A stretch of DNA of 64,000 nucleotides from Chiridota heheva (lineage: Eukaryota; Echinodermata; Holothuroidea; Apodida; Chiridotidae). This document shows positions 38,101 through 53,100 of the stretch, piece after piece. A program made the translations under genes and the position numbers. The notes under the pieces are model-generated. The model worked only from the letters and a program-made list of their open reading frames with translations, had not been told where the DNA came from and searched no databases. The stretch is taken from positions 124,001 to 188,000 of the forward strand of contig JAIGNY010001718.1 of the NCBI GenBank assembly GCA_020152595.1. Reading direction: 5' to 3'. Numbering within the stretch: position 1 is the first letter of the stretch; each line of letters begins with the position of its first letter.

Positions 38101-41100
38101 ACCCATCCTGGGATGGCACGAGAGGCAGCAAAAGGAGAAGAGGTTTAAGTCATCACTTTCATCTTAAATACTGTATTAACACATACTACTCTGGAGCCAT
38201 TCCATGTCAAATCACCAAGAACAATTGAAGATAAATACACCACCATTTTAGAATTTGTTCAAAATATATACATGTAATGTTTATCGCCAAAATAAATATC
38301 CAATTTTCAAATTTGGTGAAATGGACCTATGGATCAAAAGTTACGGACCATCGAATATTGAGGAAAATCATAAAAATGGGCTGGGCCCACAAATTTTAGA
38401 GACCCATAACTGGAAAAGTCAAGGTCCAATTTTGATGGGAAAGGTGTCATTTTAAAGGTAATGAAATAGGGATTAAGAATCCAGATTACAAGTAGGCAAC
38501 TTAAATAAATAATTGATCATTTGACCTTTACTTTGACCTTGGAAATGACCTTGTGGAACCATTTTGTTTTGTTCAAAATTTTAAATTCTTTGATATCTAA
38601 CCTATAGCTTGTAAGAAAAGTTAGGTTGTGTTTTTGTTTTGAGTCTTTGTGACAGACCCTTGAAAATAATCATTTAAGCAATATACAATAATAAATGCAA
38701 ATTATACACTCGGTTACATTGAACTGTACAGGCCACACTTGAAATGGCAACCGTAGAGGTTATTTGTGTTAGGCTGCATAGGGAAAACTTCAAATTTTGT
38801 TATTTTTTAATTATCATTTTAAAACTCGCACATCCCTGGTCATGAAATATTTAAAACAAGCAAGATAAATTTGTTAACGATCCACACCCTGCAAAACAAT
38901 AATCAAAAAGTTACCTCCTTAGGTGCAAAATCAGAAAAAATTTGAGACACTTTTTGAAGCCTTAGAAATTAAATTCCAGTCATTTTTAACAACCAAAATC
39001 CAGTTCAAATCAAGTTATTAACATTTGATTATTAAGAAATCTGAAATTTAGGATGAAATTACCCTTCCAAAAATATATTGACTGCTATTTTGTCATTTAT
39101 TAATTAGTTATGTCAATGAATTTGATACTGAGGCTGCAATCAAATGGCTGTTTTAAGTATAAACATGGGCTCTGAGAATTGCTTTAAATTTTCCCGATTT
39201 TTTGAAATTTTTGTGCAGGAAATGGATGCTAACAAATTTATCTTGCCATTTATTAAGTTTCATGACCAGGGATGCAAGAGTTCTTAAATAAGAGTCAAAA
39301 TTTAACAAGAATTGATGTTGTTCCTATGCAGCCTAACACTTAATGACTTCATTGGTTGCCATTTCAAGTTTGGCCTATAGAGAGTGGTGTACAGTAGTAT
39401 GGTCAAAAATTAATTTTGTTTTAAGATTTACAGTACATTACATTTCATTTGTAATTGATTCTTCATCCCTATTTCATTAAAATGACAAGTTTCCCATTAA
39501 AACTGGACCTTCACTTTTCGAGTTAGGGGCCTCTAAAGTTTGTGGGTCCTGCCCATTTTATGATTTTAAACAATATTCGACGGTCTGTAACTTTAGCTAA
39601 AAATTGAAATTTAGCCTTTTCCAGTGATAACAATTGCATATACCAAATTTGAACAAATTCTGAGATAGTGGTGTATTTTCCATTGGGTGATCTGACATGA
39701 ATGACCCTCTGATAAAACTGATTTAATCCTTATCAATACACTTTAACTTCTATATTCCAGGATGAATGTGGAATACAATAAGGAATTAATGATGAAACTA
39801 AGTGCTCTCATGACATGGCTCTACTACGTATCAATTTTCCTGGAGAAAATATTGCGATATATTTGGTATATCGCAATACTTTTCAAGAAAACTGACTCAC
39901 GACTCAAATTGTTAATATCACTAACGTTACTTATCGCAAGAAAAAAATGATTTGCAGATCTAGCAGACGACATGATCACGTGACTATTTCGTTCATCACA
40001 CATGTGTTGGGTAATTTAGCCAACGTGACCATGAATCATCAAAGTGAGAGCCATGTTCTGGGCCATTTTTTTATCCTTTTTGCCAACTTACATCGGAGCG
40101 TGCCAGTGTGGGGTGAAGGAGCACGATTTTTAATTATTTTTTATGCTTCACGATATTTTTGCACATTTTCAATGGCCTAATCTTGACTTTTAAGATTTAA
40201 TACGGTAACGTTAGAATTGTAACATACGAAGTGGCCTAGCTTAGCTGCACGAAAATTTCTTAGTTGAGTATTAGTTTTTGGTAACATATGTTTCGAGGCA
40301 TATTTCATGTCGTAGTAAAAGAGATATCGCAATAATCAACATGTCATGACAGCACTACATGGAAGCTGGAATTTACTGAAATCATATCAGATAGTCTCTA
40401 AAAACACCAAATGAGGCTTGATGTACTTTTTAGATGTTTCCTACAAATCTGGATGGATTAACATGTTTTGAAGCTTGTTTTGGATGTGGCTTGACAAATT
40501 TCCTTAAAGTTTGTCAAATCAACATACTACATTGATGACCTCCTTAGATATTCTCCAATTTGATTTAAATTTGCTTAAACAAAAACCTTAATGTGCTAGA
40601 AACTCTTCCTAGTTATATGTTTTGACAAAATAAGAATATCTTGACATAGTCTGATGTATTTTAGATTTGTCATCACATATTTCGGATGTTCTATTTGGTA
40701 TGCTCTAGAACAATTGTAAAGTGCCTTTCAAGAACAGGCCTCAAATACCCCACATATGCTCTTGCGTATACACTTTCTTGTGACACGCCAGCCATATCCT
40801 GCCATCAAATACACTTTCAGCAAAAAGTGTGATCTGATAAATTCAATCTGCATTTTATCCTTTGCTTTGGTGTACTTTAACAGGTTTGGTTTGTTGATGT
40901 TTAATGGCACTGCGACAGTCAGAGTCACATGTGCCAAGAGGGTGTTATGCTTGAGTTAGGACAGAGAGGAAAGAGAGGTGGGATAGGGGGAAGGAGAAAG
41001 AGAAGGTGGATAAGGGAGAGAAGTTAAGGTAACAAAAGGAAGGTGCGGAAGGCAAGGCAGAGAAGGGAAGTAAAGGAAGGTTTAAATCAGGTGGAATAAA

Positions 41101-44100
41101 TTGCAGTTGCAAAAAAAGGTGATGAAGTTGGAGGTAGGATTGTTCTTAAAAAGATCGGAAAATTGAGATCGAGTGGGAGAGGTGTGATCTGGGGTATCAG
41201 GTATAAAGGACAGGTTAAGAGAATATGCTTGATCGAGAGATTGGTGTTGCATGTTGGGCAGAGAGGAGTAGGGAACCAGAAAGTAGGTGAGAGTGAGTGA
41301 GAAAGGTGTGGCCGAGGAGGATGCGGGTGACAACAACTTCCTCCCTGCGGTTGCAACTGGGCAGGGGGATGTTGATCCCGGCTTTGGGTTTGATGGTGTG
41401 AAGTTTGTTACTGGTCTAAAGATTCCAGTCTTGCCAGGTCTTACAGAGGTAGATGGAGGTGGAGAAACGGAGGTCTGAGTGCGGGATAGCAAAAAAAAAT
41501 GCCAGGAATGCTGACCTGGCTGGGGATCCGGAAAAATATATTTTTTTTCCGAAGGAGGAAAGAGCGTCAAGTTTATTGAGGCTTTGTAGGTTGAATGGAT
41601 TGGACCAGAGCATGTTGAGGATGCCAGTGAGAACGGATTGAGAGTCGGAGAAGATGACGCAGCGAGGGCGGAAGGAGAGTTCAACAAAGTAATGCCAGGA
41701 AGACGGCCTTTGCTTCAGCAGTTAATTGAGGCTCCATTGGGCAACCTTGAGGAGAGGATGAGGCCAAAACAGGCGGTGGCGGCTGCAGAGAAACCTTCCC
41801 GTGTGGAACAGTATCTTAACAGACTCACATAAAAGGCAAAACTTCTAACTTAAGACACACTTCATCTGAGTTGTAAAATAATTTAAAATAATCAAAGCTA
41901 ATAATTCGCTAATAATATTCACTCAGAATTATACAATATTCTGAATAATAAAAGCTGAATAAATAAAAGAATATTTAGAACTAAGTTCAAACATTGCATT
42001 ACCAACTAGAATATCAGCACTCTCTAGAGCGCATACCTCTGTCCGTTGCAATCCCAACATGCCTAGAATAATTTTAGAGTTCATTTGATCCCCATACCTG
42101 ATATTATCTACCTCAGAAATCCTAGGCCCACATAGATTCATCACTAAGTTTTGATCTGTAATGAACATTTGCAATCTGTACACTTGAAGATGTATCTTCT
42201 GACTGGATTTCTTCCAAAGACATACCATTGTTTTCGGTTTTAATCAAGTGAAGCATCATTGTTTGAGCCCTTTTCAGCCAGGATTCACATTCCATCATTT
42301 TCCATTCATGGCAGAAACCAATTGTTTCATTTTCATTTAATCCAGAGAACACTTGATGTAAAAATTGATTGTTTGAATCTTCATTCAGAGCGCAAAGTCA
42401 TTGTTCAGCACATCCTCAAACACCCCCACCCCTCAACTTCTGCCCTTCCCCTGCTCCAATTTGTCCCAAATTTTAATCACTTTTTCAAGAAACAGTAACA
42501 AAACCACTAACCAAATTCAATAAAAATCCAATCATTAGTTCTGGAGATATTTTGATGACAGACAAACTCACCTTAAAATGTCCCCATCCTTCCATTTTCA
42601 CCCTTCCCCTGTTCCAATTTTAATCATTTCTTCCTTAACCTTTACTCTACCAGAGCATTTGAGATTACAACCTTCTCCTGTTCCAAATTTTTAACCCTTT
42701 CTTCCTTAAGCAGTAACAAAACACTCCAAATTCATTCCAAATCCAATCATTAGTTCTTTAGATATCTTGATGACAGATAAACAAACACCAGACAAACAAA
42801 CACGGGCGAAAACATAACCTCTGTCCAACTTCATTGGCAGAGGTACATATCTTGTACTAACAGATATATACGTTCAGTGGTAAATCATTGCAAGGTTGAT
42901 TTAAGGAGGAACAAAATAATGCAATTTTTTAAAAAAATCTAGTTCCCTTTGAGTAATATTGAATTTCAATCTAAGCTTTCAAAAATGTCATAACTTTCTC
43001 TGAAAGTGACTGGCTACAGCATGAAGTAACATAACAAGCACTCCTCCTACTATCTTTCAGTACTTGATCAAAGTTCTAAAACTTGTTGGCCAATAACAAA
43101 TGAATCTGGGTTTGACCCTAAAAGTGACCTGTCAAATTGATGTCAGCCTTTGAGCAACATCATGCCGTCTTGAGAATGGTTTGCGCGAAAGTTGCTAGAA
43201 AGCAGGGTGTCTATCGGACAGACCCTGGAACTATCATTTCACTCAAGATTATCATTCTGGTTCCCCTGTGGAGCTGAAGTACTGATATATTTATTGTTCA
43301 AGTGATTATAGGAAGTTTTATAAATACACTATTCAGTGCACCAATTGTGATAATCATCTAAAACAGTGACGTTAACACACATTAGTTTTTGTTACCTCTT
43401 ATCAACCATGCTGACCCTTAGATCTTTCTTGAGAAGCTTGTAATCAAAATTCTCAAGACACAAAATTCAATGGTTAATTAAGGAAACAAGAATTTTAGGT
43501 AATTTCTGCACAATATTTGTCAATAGGGACAAGTTCCATGGTGCAAAAGCCATGAATGATGTCATAGATGGTTTTCAGACACCACCAGCTGCTGCTTGTG
43601 CCCATCTGTAAATGCACAAAGGGGGAACCCAACTTTATCACAAACCTATTTTCATGAATTAAAAATTACGAAAAGGTTGATCACAACAGTAGCTGTGTGT
43701 TTTTGACTGCTTGCCGCTTATATAAATCTTTTCAAAAAAATATGCATAAATGTTGTTCATGCTTAAACACTCCACAATTGTGAAAGTTTTGCCCAAAAGA
43801 ATGTAATGTCATATATCTTGACACTGAGCTTGAACATGAATGTTATCTTTAATCTGACAAGAGGGAAGGATTTTTCATATGCATTCCATGATGCTAAGAT
43901 TTACCAGTAAGCTGATCACTTGAATCATCTTAATTTTTTTATTAAATACCAATAGCAAAAGCAGTTCTCACGATATCTGAAGCAATCAGCCAAGTTTATC
44001 ATGGGTGCAGTCCTGCACATAATTATACATAGAACTGCATCAACTAACACATGTTTTTTTCACCCATGCACCTCCTCTCTCGATCCCAGCTTTCTGACTT

Positions 44101-47100
44101 TTAGTTCTTATATTTCTCTTATTCTCTTTCCTTCCTACCTCTAAAATGATATAACCTCTCAGGCATAATTTGACCCTCCTTGTCGTGGTGGCGTTAAGCC
44201 CTCACCAAACACCAAACAAACGAACCAAACTGGGGATTTGGAAATATGCATATTTTATTACGCAAAATAATACCACTTGTTTGATCACCTCTTGTTGTAC
44301 AAACTAATTTGCATTCTTATTTCATCTTTGTGGTGTGACATATCTTTGTTCATTGTGAGAGGCTTGGGTAGATATATTTTCCAAAAATACTGAGATTATT
44401 GAAACACTAAAATTCAGATTATATCCTTTATAGTATTGTATTTCTTGCACATTAATAACTTTGTGTAATGAATATGAAGAACGGAAATAAAGTACAAATT
44501 GAGTTCATGTATGCACACGCTAGTGAAAATATTGAATATTATTAAATTTCCATTACATGGGAAGTATCTAACATTGATATATTGGTGACAACAAAAATAT
44601 CAAAGTATATGAATATCAAACACTGGTATATACAAAATGAACAAATGTCATGATTCCAAACTTAAAATTGACTTGAGTATCAATATTTTCAAAATATATT
44701 ACCCAGGCCAACTCTGTGATAAATCAAATTTTGCAAAATTTTGTTCCATTCATACATAGCATGCCATGATGGCTTAGCTTACCTCTGTGGCATAAAGTAT
44801 TTCAAGTATCCTTGCTATAGCCGGGTGATCTTCAGCCTCAAATTCCTGGCAGATAACTTCAATTTGTCTCAGCTTACCAAAGTAGAAGTCTCTTTCTTTT
44901 TCAAGTCCATCTATTGCTGATTTATGTGACGCTAACTGCAAAAATAAACAATGCACCATGATATTTCCATCAATTCTATTGTTAGTACTATCAAGAGTAT
45001 GCCATTTCCTATGAACTGGTACAGTTACACACAAACATACCATGCATTTTCGGACCAAATATAGGCCAAGAATCTCACCAAATGCAAATTTAATGTCTTA
45101 TAATTACCTGTTAGGCTGATAAAACTAGTTAGAAATAAAGATCCTGGGTTTGGATGACATTCAAACTGGCATAAAAATAAACATTTAACAAGAAATAATG
45201 CCTATTCTGGCAGTTATGAAGTTCCATCTGCTGTCACAAAATAATTTTTGTACATCGACCGTGCCCCAGTACAGTATTGGCTAAGGCCTGTAAAATGGCA
45301 CTTCCCTGGTGTAAATCAATTTTTAGTTCTTAAAGTACGCCAACAATTTTGAATTTAACAAGTTGAATTTAGTTCTGGCCATGAACACGCAGTGGAAAGA
45401 TCTAAACGATCGATAATCAAGAAAATGAAGGAATTTTCTTGATTTTTAATGCCTTTTTGATGCGATTTTTCAAGTATTTTACGATCTTTTTCAGTGGTGC
45501 TAATTGTTCTTTTACTCTAGGCCACCCATATAGTATTTTTGTGATTAATCGTTTAAAAGTTTTACTAAACGTTTTTGAAGAGTTCCGAGGAATTAGTGAT
45601 TAATCACTAATTGTTGACAACACTATGTAATATTTGGGCACCTAAAACATATCATATATTATAGATAAATATTCTTTGCACTGTTACTTCTCTATATAAT
45701 TAAAGTGAAGGTGAATGAAAATTGCCCACTACAATAAAGAAATTATCTTCCAAATTATATCAGACATACTCCCGACTCATATTCTACTTGTTGATCAAAT
45801 ATTAAGCTACAAAACAATTAAGAAAACTCTATCATGCCTTCAACTTGAGAAATATCAGTTTGCAGGGGATTGTGAATAGATCTATCTAATTTTGGTTATG
45901 GTAAGGTGTGGGAGCAAATAAATGAGGTGAAAGGGCAATGGCTTTATGTGAAAGTTCCCTTTTTGGTTGAAGAGAAAAATGTTTGCTTCTATGAACTTTG
46001 CAAACGTAGATCTACCTAATCTTGGTTATGGTAAGGTGTGGGAGCAAATAAATGAGGTGAAGGGGTGATGGCTTTATGTGAAAGTTCCCTTTTTGGCTGA
46101 AGAGAAAAATGTTTGCTTCTATGAACTTTGCAAACATAGATCTATCTAATCTTGGTTATGGTAAGGTGTGGGAGCAAATAAATGAGGTGAAGGGGTGATG
46201 GCTTTATGTGAAAGTTCCCTTTTTGGTTGAAGAGAAAAATGTTTGCTTCTATGAACTTTGCAAACGTAGATCTATCTAATATTGGTTATGGTAAGGTGTG
46301 GGAGCAAATAAATGAGGTGAAAGGGTAATGGCTTTATGTGAAAGTTCCCTTTTTGGTTGAAGAGAAAAATGTTTGCTTCAATGAACTTTGCAAACGTAGA
46401 TCTATCTAATATTGGTTATGGTTAGGTGTGGGAGCAAATAAATGAGGTGAAGGGGTAATGGCTTTATGTGAAAGTTCCCTTTTTGGTTGAAGAGAAAAAT
46501 ATTTGCTTCAATGAACTTTGCAAACATTTACCTTTATGCCCTAATTCCTGAAAGTAATATTCTCATGCTTTCTTCTCTCAACATATGTGCTTATAAAGTC
46601 CATTTTACAAGAGCTTTTGTTTTAAGCAGTTTATGTCACGATGGTCCCAGAGACATGCTATTATTTAGTTCATACTATATAATTCTCTATATCAAATCAA
46701 ATATTATTTAAGAAAACTTTCTTATAGTTGTAAGTATATGCAAGAAAAAAACTCATTAGAAAAACAACCATCCCAACTCAGGACGTGTGCACAATAATGT
46801 AAAAACCCAGATAATACTTTTATTTCTTGAAGATTTCACTTTCTCAATTTAAACAAATCTCCATTCTTACTGGATCAAAGTCCATCTTTTCGATGTATTC
46901 TGTGTTAGTGTGCATTTTTATGAAACATCTGATCACAAATTACAAGAAAATCAAGTTACTGACTACTTGATTTTGTGTATATAAAACCCTACTTTTAATT
47001 ACATTTGAATATACAAGTCAGTGAACCCTTACCTCTGCACTTAATTCTGCAATCTGGTTTTGTATCTGTGCATTATTTGCACTTGTTGGCTTTGCTGCTG

Positions 47101-50100
47101 ACTTTATTTTTGAACCTGACAAAAAAGCAAGGAGTAATGTTTTCTTTTAATTAGTGCTGTCAGTATATGGCTGTATTACATATCTATTATCGTGGAAAAA
47201 ATATCGCGATATATTGGTGTATCGCGATATTTTGGTGTTTTGCAATATTTTTCAAGAAAACTGACCACGGCACAAATTGTTAATATCACTACTTCTTTTA
47301 TGTATATATACATGAATGCATTGATGAATGCAAGAAATTCTTTTCTTCCATCTAGCAGAAGACATGATCATGTGCAAATACAAAAAGCAAACCTGAATGC
47401 AAACATTCTTGCTCCTCAGAATCAGAAATCAAGCTATTATACCAATAAGGGATTTATCACTGAGCGTAAAATATAATGAAAAAAATAATTTCCAAAATAT
47501 AACTCAGAAATCCTTCCATTCATGACCTTCTTTACTATATCTTTCCAAACAAGAAGCACTAAAAATTAATAAACAGGAAACAGCTTAAAGTTTAACAGAG
47601 TAAAATCACAAAAAAGAAAATTACGAAGTGCCAGGATGAATTGCTACTGACAATAGCAGACAAATATAAAAGAAAATTTAAGTCCCCTACATTACGAAGA
47701 GCTAGGGTGAGCTAGATGAAGGTACAATACCTGTTGTTCTGACTGGTTTAGCTGCAAGTTTCTTGTTGGTCACTCTGTTACTGATTGGCACTGATTTATG
47801 CTCCATCGGTAAATTCCCTGCCTCCTCTCGTTTGAAGAGTGGATTGTAGTCTCCCCCTGAGTAATTAGCATCAAAAAACTTCTTGAACCACTGCACAAAT
47901 TCAAAATTATCTTGAAATTTTCCTTTCACAAGTCTCTCCACAGGAATAACCTGGAAGAGAAAGATGGGAGATGAAATAATGGAGCATACGGGCTGCATCA
48001 AAATTTCATTTGGTGACGCCGGTTGAGCCGGTTGATTAATGAATCAAGCAGATTTATTCAACTGTAGAGAACAGAACAGCAAAGACATCAAATCTACGTC
48101 AATAGATGAAACTCAACATGGAGGAAATGACAGCATGATGTCATCAAACGAGGGGCATGGCTACAAAATAAAAGTGCACTTTGTTATTCTGAACTTTAGT
48201 ACTTGAGAAGTAACTTTAATTAAAGTTGTACTTTTTTTATTTGGATATTTTATGACTGTCAAACTTCAATATGTCTATAGATCCAATCTGGATTATAGGG
48301 AGATGTTGCTGATCTAAGAATATTCTTTTTAATACTTTTACATGAAAACACCTGTAAGATACCTTCGTACCATACTCTGCTGATAAGTAATCCCATTGCA
48401 ATCTTGTTCCTTGTACATGTGAAATAGAAGGGAACATCAAGCCATATTTTGTAAATATCTGCAAAGATTTTCAGAGTTCTTTGTGTTTCTTTCTAATTAG
48501 TTTTTGGACTTAACCCTTACTCTACCAGGGGTTTGAGAAATATGAGCCAAATTTTCATTTGAAATTTTGACAACTTTCCTTTCATTACAAGTTTGGTTTT
48601 AATAGAAGCCAAGATATTGATCTTTGGAGTAATGAAAGCAAAATTAGGAAAAATTTGACAAATATATGTAAATTAAGCAATTTTTGGCTAAATTTGATCA
48701 AAAAATGGGTCAATCTTTGCACGAGTATAATCATTTGTGAATATTGAAAACATAGGTTTTGTGTTACATATTTAGATTCTTTATCAAATTTCCTTTTCAA
48801 TGATGCTATTCTATGATTTTTAGCTCAAAGGGAAAGGTTAGAAATCCCTCAAATAATTTTTAGCCAAATGACCCCTGCAAAACGCAGCAGTAATAGTATA
48901 ACGCAGTTGTCTCAGCAGAGGCTCAAACCTAAAACCCTATATGGTATTCGCCTTCTTCAATTATGCTATACAATTGCGTGAATGGGAATGTAATAAGGCA
49001 GAAATTAAAATGTCCACTGATGAAAAGTAGTGTCTCACTCCCCACAAAATTCATATTTTCTTTATCAAAAAAAATAAAACCTGCAATCTCTATATAAATA
49101 ATACGATACATGATTTGCATACATCATAATTAAAAATTAAACTAAATTACTTTGTATTCCGTACTTAAACCGGACCTTGTTTCAGCAAGGACCTATGAAC
49201 ACATTTTCTATTTAACACGCAGGCCATGCACCCAAGCAAAAGCAATTCTTTGGCACTCTGAAGATCAGATTTAGTTCAACACTGATTTGAAAACGATAAG
49301 AGATATTCTTTTCTTTTTGTACCTTCTACTTGTAAAACGATATACAGAGCGGGATGCAGAGATAATATTATTGATTTATGCATACCCAACAAGGCAATCA
49401 CCTAGAGCGTCTGCAAAAAAAGAACTTATAAACTCGCTCAACTTTGAATGAAATCATTAAAGCTTGTACGAAATCATTAAAGCTTGTACCCCAGAGCCAA
49501 ACACACAAGCCTTGGGTCAATTACATACAATTCGTGACTGGAACAGAAGATTCAATTGCTAGTACTATTATGAGTAAACATAATTACAGGGGAATGGAAG
49601 AAAGTTTTCAAAACAAAATGCATGAAATCTTTTGTTCTTTTTCAATCTTAACAATTTTGACCAAGAGTGCTGTTCAAAAGTATATCTTACAAATAAAAAT
49701 GAGATCGGGGAAGGAATACAACTTTTTTGAGGGGATGAATGGTCGTTTTTTATTGCGATCTCATTGTCATTGTAAATCATACCAGCTTCCTGTTAAATGA
49801 TAGCATAAGGATAATTTATCTTTGTTTTCCTGTTAAATGATAGCATAAGGATAATTTATCTTTGTTTTGCATTGTGTTATTCCATAACGATCATGCAAAT
49901 TCACTCTCCTCTAAACCATGCTATTTACAGCGACGGTTTTTCCCAGCAGAAAGCTAGATTCAACTCAAGAAACTTCTGAAGGTGATGAAAGTTTTGAAAT
50001 ATGATTCACAACACTTGTGAAAACCCATTCATTAATCATGTCACAACACTTGCATCCAGGGCCCCCAATATAGAACAGGGAGAAATTTGTTTGTAAACAT

Positions 50101-53100
50101 TTGATTAACAGTTTTGCTATTCATTTTATCAAAATGATTGGCAATACATTAAAATTGACTAGCAATAATGATGCATATTTAGGCCTTATTGATTTTGTAT
50201 TACTCTGTTTAATTACGCTTCAAATGGTAGTTTTTTCAATGCAGTTTTCAGTTTTCCCACTATTACCTAAACAAATTGCGCAACCAGTATGGCAAAAGTA
50301 TTGACTCCATTGCCCAAATAGATGCTGGAATTTTGCCTTCCAAATCATAAAAAGTTTACTTTTACAGTATAAATCATCATTTTTATGGAAAATGTGCATG
50401 GAAATTCAGATTAGAAAGAACAGATAAGTTCTTTTCAATGTCATTTAAACTGAACATCGCATAACTTTTTTGCCGTATTCGTTAGGGCTTTCATTGTGAA
50501 ATCTGACACACTATGATACCTCGCCATCAAACATTTCAAAACTATGCCAGCACCTGGAAGTTCTGATCATACCAGTCCTCTTTTGCAAAGCATGCAGAAT
50601 TTCAGCTCTGTTAAAACCTTTATCTGTTTGTTAATTTTGCAATATTCTTTCTTTCTTGCAAAATTTATTTGAGTCACCAGGTAATATTTACAAGTAAATG
50701 TACTGATTGTGACAATTGAAGTATTTTGACCTTGTGATTTTTGGTCAATTTTACAGCTTGTAAAACGGGCCTTGATTGAGTGTGATTTAAAGCCTTGTTA
50801 TAGCTTATTGTTAGTTTCAACTTTTACTATTTACTGCTGCAGAATCGTGGTTCATTTCACAAGTTACTCACATTTAGGCAAAATATCCCTATTCATATGT
50901 GATATAGTGAGCATTTGTGATTCTCGCATTCAAAATACATTTTTTTTTTATATTTGAAGGCTGAAAACTCCAATCATTTAGAGAGTTTATTGTAGCCCAT
51001 CGCAATTTTGCAAAGCAAGCTAGGGAAATGAATCGCTAAACAACGTTATGCACAATTTTTGCTTTGCAAATTGTAATGCAAACCCGAACAAATTGCTCCC
51101 TTTTTTTTTTTTTTAAGTTTCATTTGTACCCAGAGACCATTAAGCCTTATTCTACCACGCGGCGATAATATCGCCATTTTGAAACTACCTTTTTCCAAAC
51201 ATGAAATCAGGACCTTACCAAAATTCTATAGGGGTGCAACTAGTTTTATTGCAAAGATCTCGGAAAGATCCTTCATAAAATTGTATTTTTTTGGAGGATC
51301 TGTACTCACTATTTTTCGGCAAATTTTGTCTAAACATTCACTTTTTGTTTAAAATGTCCCGAAAAATGCATATTTTTAAAAAATTTACAAAAATTGCTTA
51401 GAAAATAAATTTAGATATTTTCTTGTTATAAATAATATGTAGACAAGTCATATTGTCCAAATCTAATCACATTTTGCTCATACCTGGTCATTATTTTTAA
51501 ATCATTTGTAAAATATGTACAATTGTGTGATTTTTGGTAATTTTTTGACCCTTTTTGTTAAAAAATCGTGTGATCCACCCCTATATCGTAATGAAGTTTC
51601 AAACACCATTATGTAGCGAAAACAACGTGCTTTCACATGGATTGCTGCAATAAAAGACATACCCCCTCGATCGTTGCTAAAACATTTTATAGCTACGTCA
51701 CCCAAGTTATTTTTAGATTTTTTTGACATTTACGTTGAGACAACAGAAGAATGTGTATCCTGAATCTTGTTTGAAAGTGAAACTGAGGATTAGGAAATGT
51801 CAGAAGGCTATCGCCGGTGATGGAGACCTTTTAGTGCTGGACCCACCCCAGAAGAAGCCTAAAGATTATCAGAACCAGGTGAAATGATTTTTTTTAATTT
51901 CTAAAATCGCGAGTACATTTTTCAAACTTCATGCTTACTAACGTTACTGGTTAGGCTTAACGTTAGGCATAGCTAATGTTACTTCCGATCCGTTCAAAAT
52001 TAAGCAAAAACAGTGTAATTTAGCAGGGATTATTTACTTGTAGGGATTATTATAAACAAATGGGTCACTAAAATCTGACGTGATTAACATGAATTGTTCT
52101 TATTATAGTAATTTTGGATGAAACTTAACAGATCAATCTTTAATTTGTAGTGCAACAGCGCCTATATACCTATTTCGTGAATTCTCGATTCCATGTTGTG
52201 AGGTTGTGGTGCTGTGGAGTAGGATTCAAATTTTAAGGGGAAAGGGTCCCATGTTGTTGGAAAGACACATGTTGGGGCAAGAGACCAATGGTGGGGGCCA
52301 AGCTGTCCCATGTAGGGGGAAATTATTTTCTTTGAAGCAATTTGGATCCTGGAAAAGGGCCATTTTTTTTTTTTTTTGAGGGGGATGGCATTTCCCCTCT
52401 TAATATAAATAAGCCAGAACCCCCACCCCACCCCCAACCCCTGTATTTTCTTGGAAACAGTTGAAATTGTATTTCTGCTAAGAATTTTTCTGTATTTGGA
52501 CAAATTTGTTGACATTTCATATGCGGTACCAACTGTCACTAAAGGATACCAAGTTTGGCTACGTCAACATAATTACTCTGATGCTTTGAACCATTTTTGA
52601 GTACCTTTTTACCGAGAATTCCTACAGGAATCAACAAAAGTATGTTTCTACAACTTTTAGTATATCCTGAATAAATATAAGTATTTTCAAAATTTCCAAT
52701 GGCTAAAATTGGCTCATAAACTGAAAATTTCAAGCCTGCGCATAATAAATGGGGTAAATTAGCTAATTTGCATAACATTTTGATTGAAATATTGGTGTTA
52801 ACATTTCCTTTATATATTATATTACTTTTGTGCATCATAGAAAGGAACAATGCATGTTTATAGGAAAGTATAGTGCCAAATCCTATCAGATAGATCATTG
52901 GCAAAATCAGAGGTCAAGTTTTAGGCCAAAAAAATTAAAATTGACGTATGAATTTTTTTCTTGCCTTAAAAAAAAATCGAGAGTACTATTAAAAAAAAAG
53001 GTTCTTCTTTCAACAATTCATAAATTCTATCAATATTTTTCTTCTAATTAGCCACAAGAAAGCTGAATATCACAATGATAAGAGTTTTAGGACATCTAAT

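Noticed and set aside
38255-38455. Short frame in the left arm of the foldback repeat
   Set aside because: Falls wholly within the inverted repeat and is not kept in the other arm.
41082-41687. A 201-codon Ser/Pro/Thr-rich minus-strand frame as a secreted or mucin-like protein
   Set aside because: The neighbouring frame carries the RNase H and C-terminal Cys/His motifs of a LINE; this frame is its shadow.
42122-42352. A 76-codon minus-strand frame that looks protein-like ([19 protein letters not shown]...)
   Set aside because: No recognised domain, no clear splice borders, and it overlaps a dispersed repeat; chance in AT-rich DNA is more likely.
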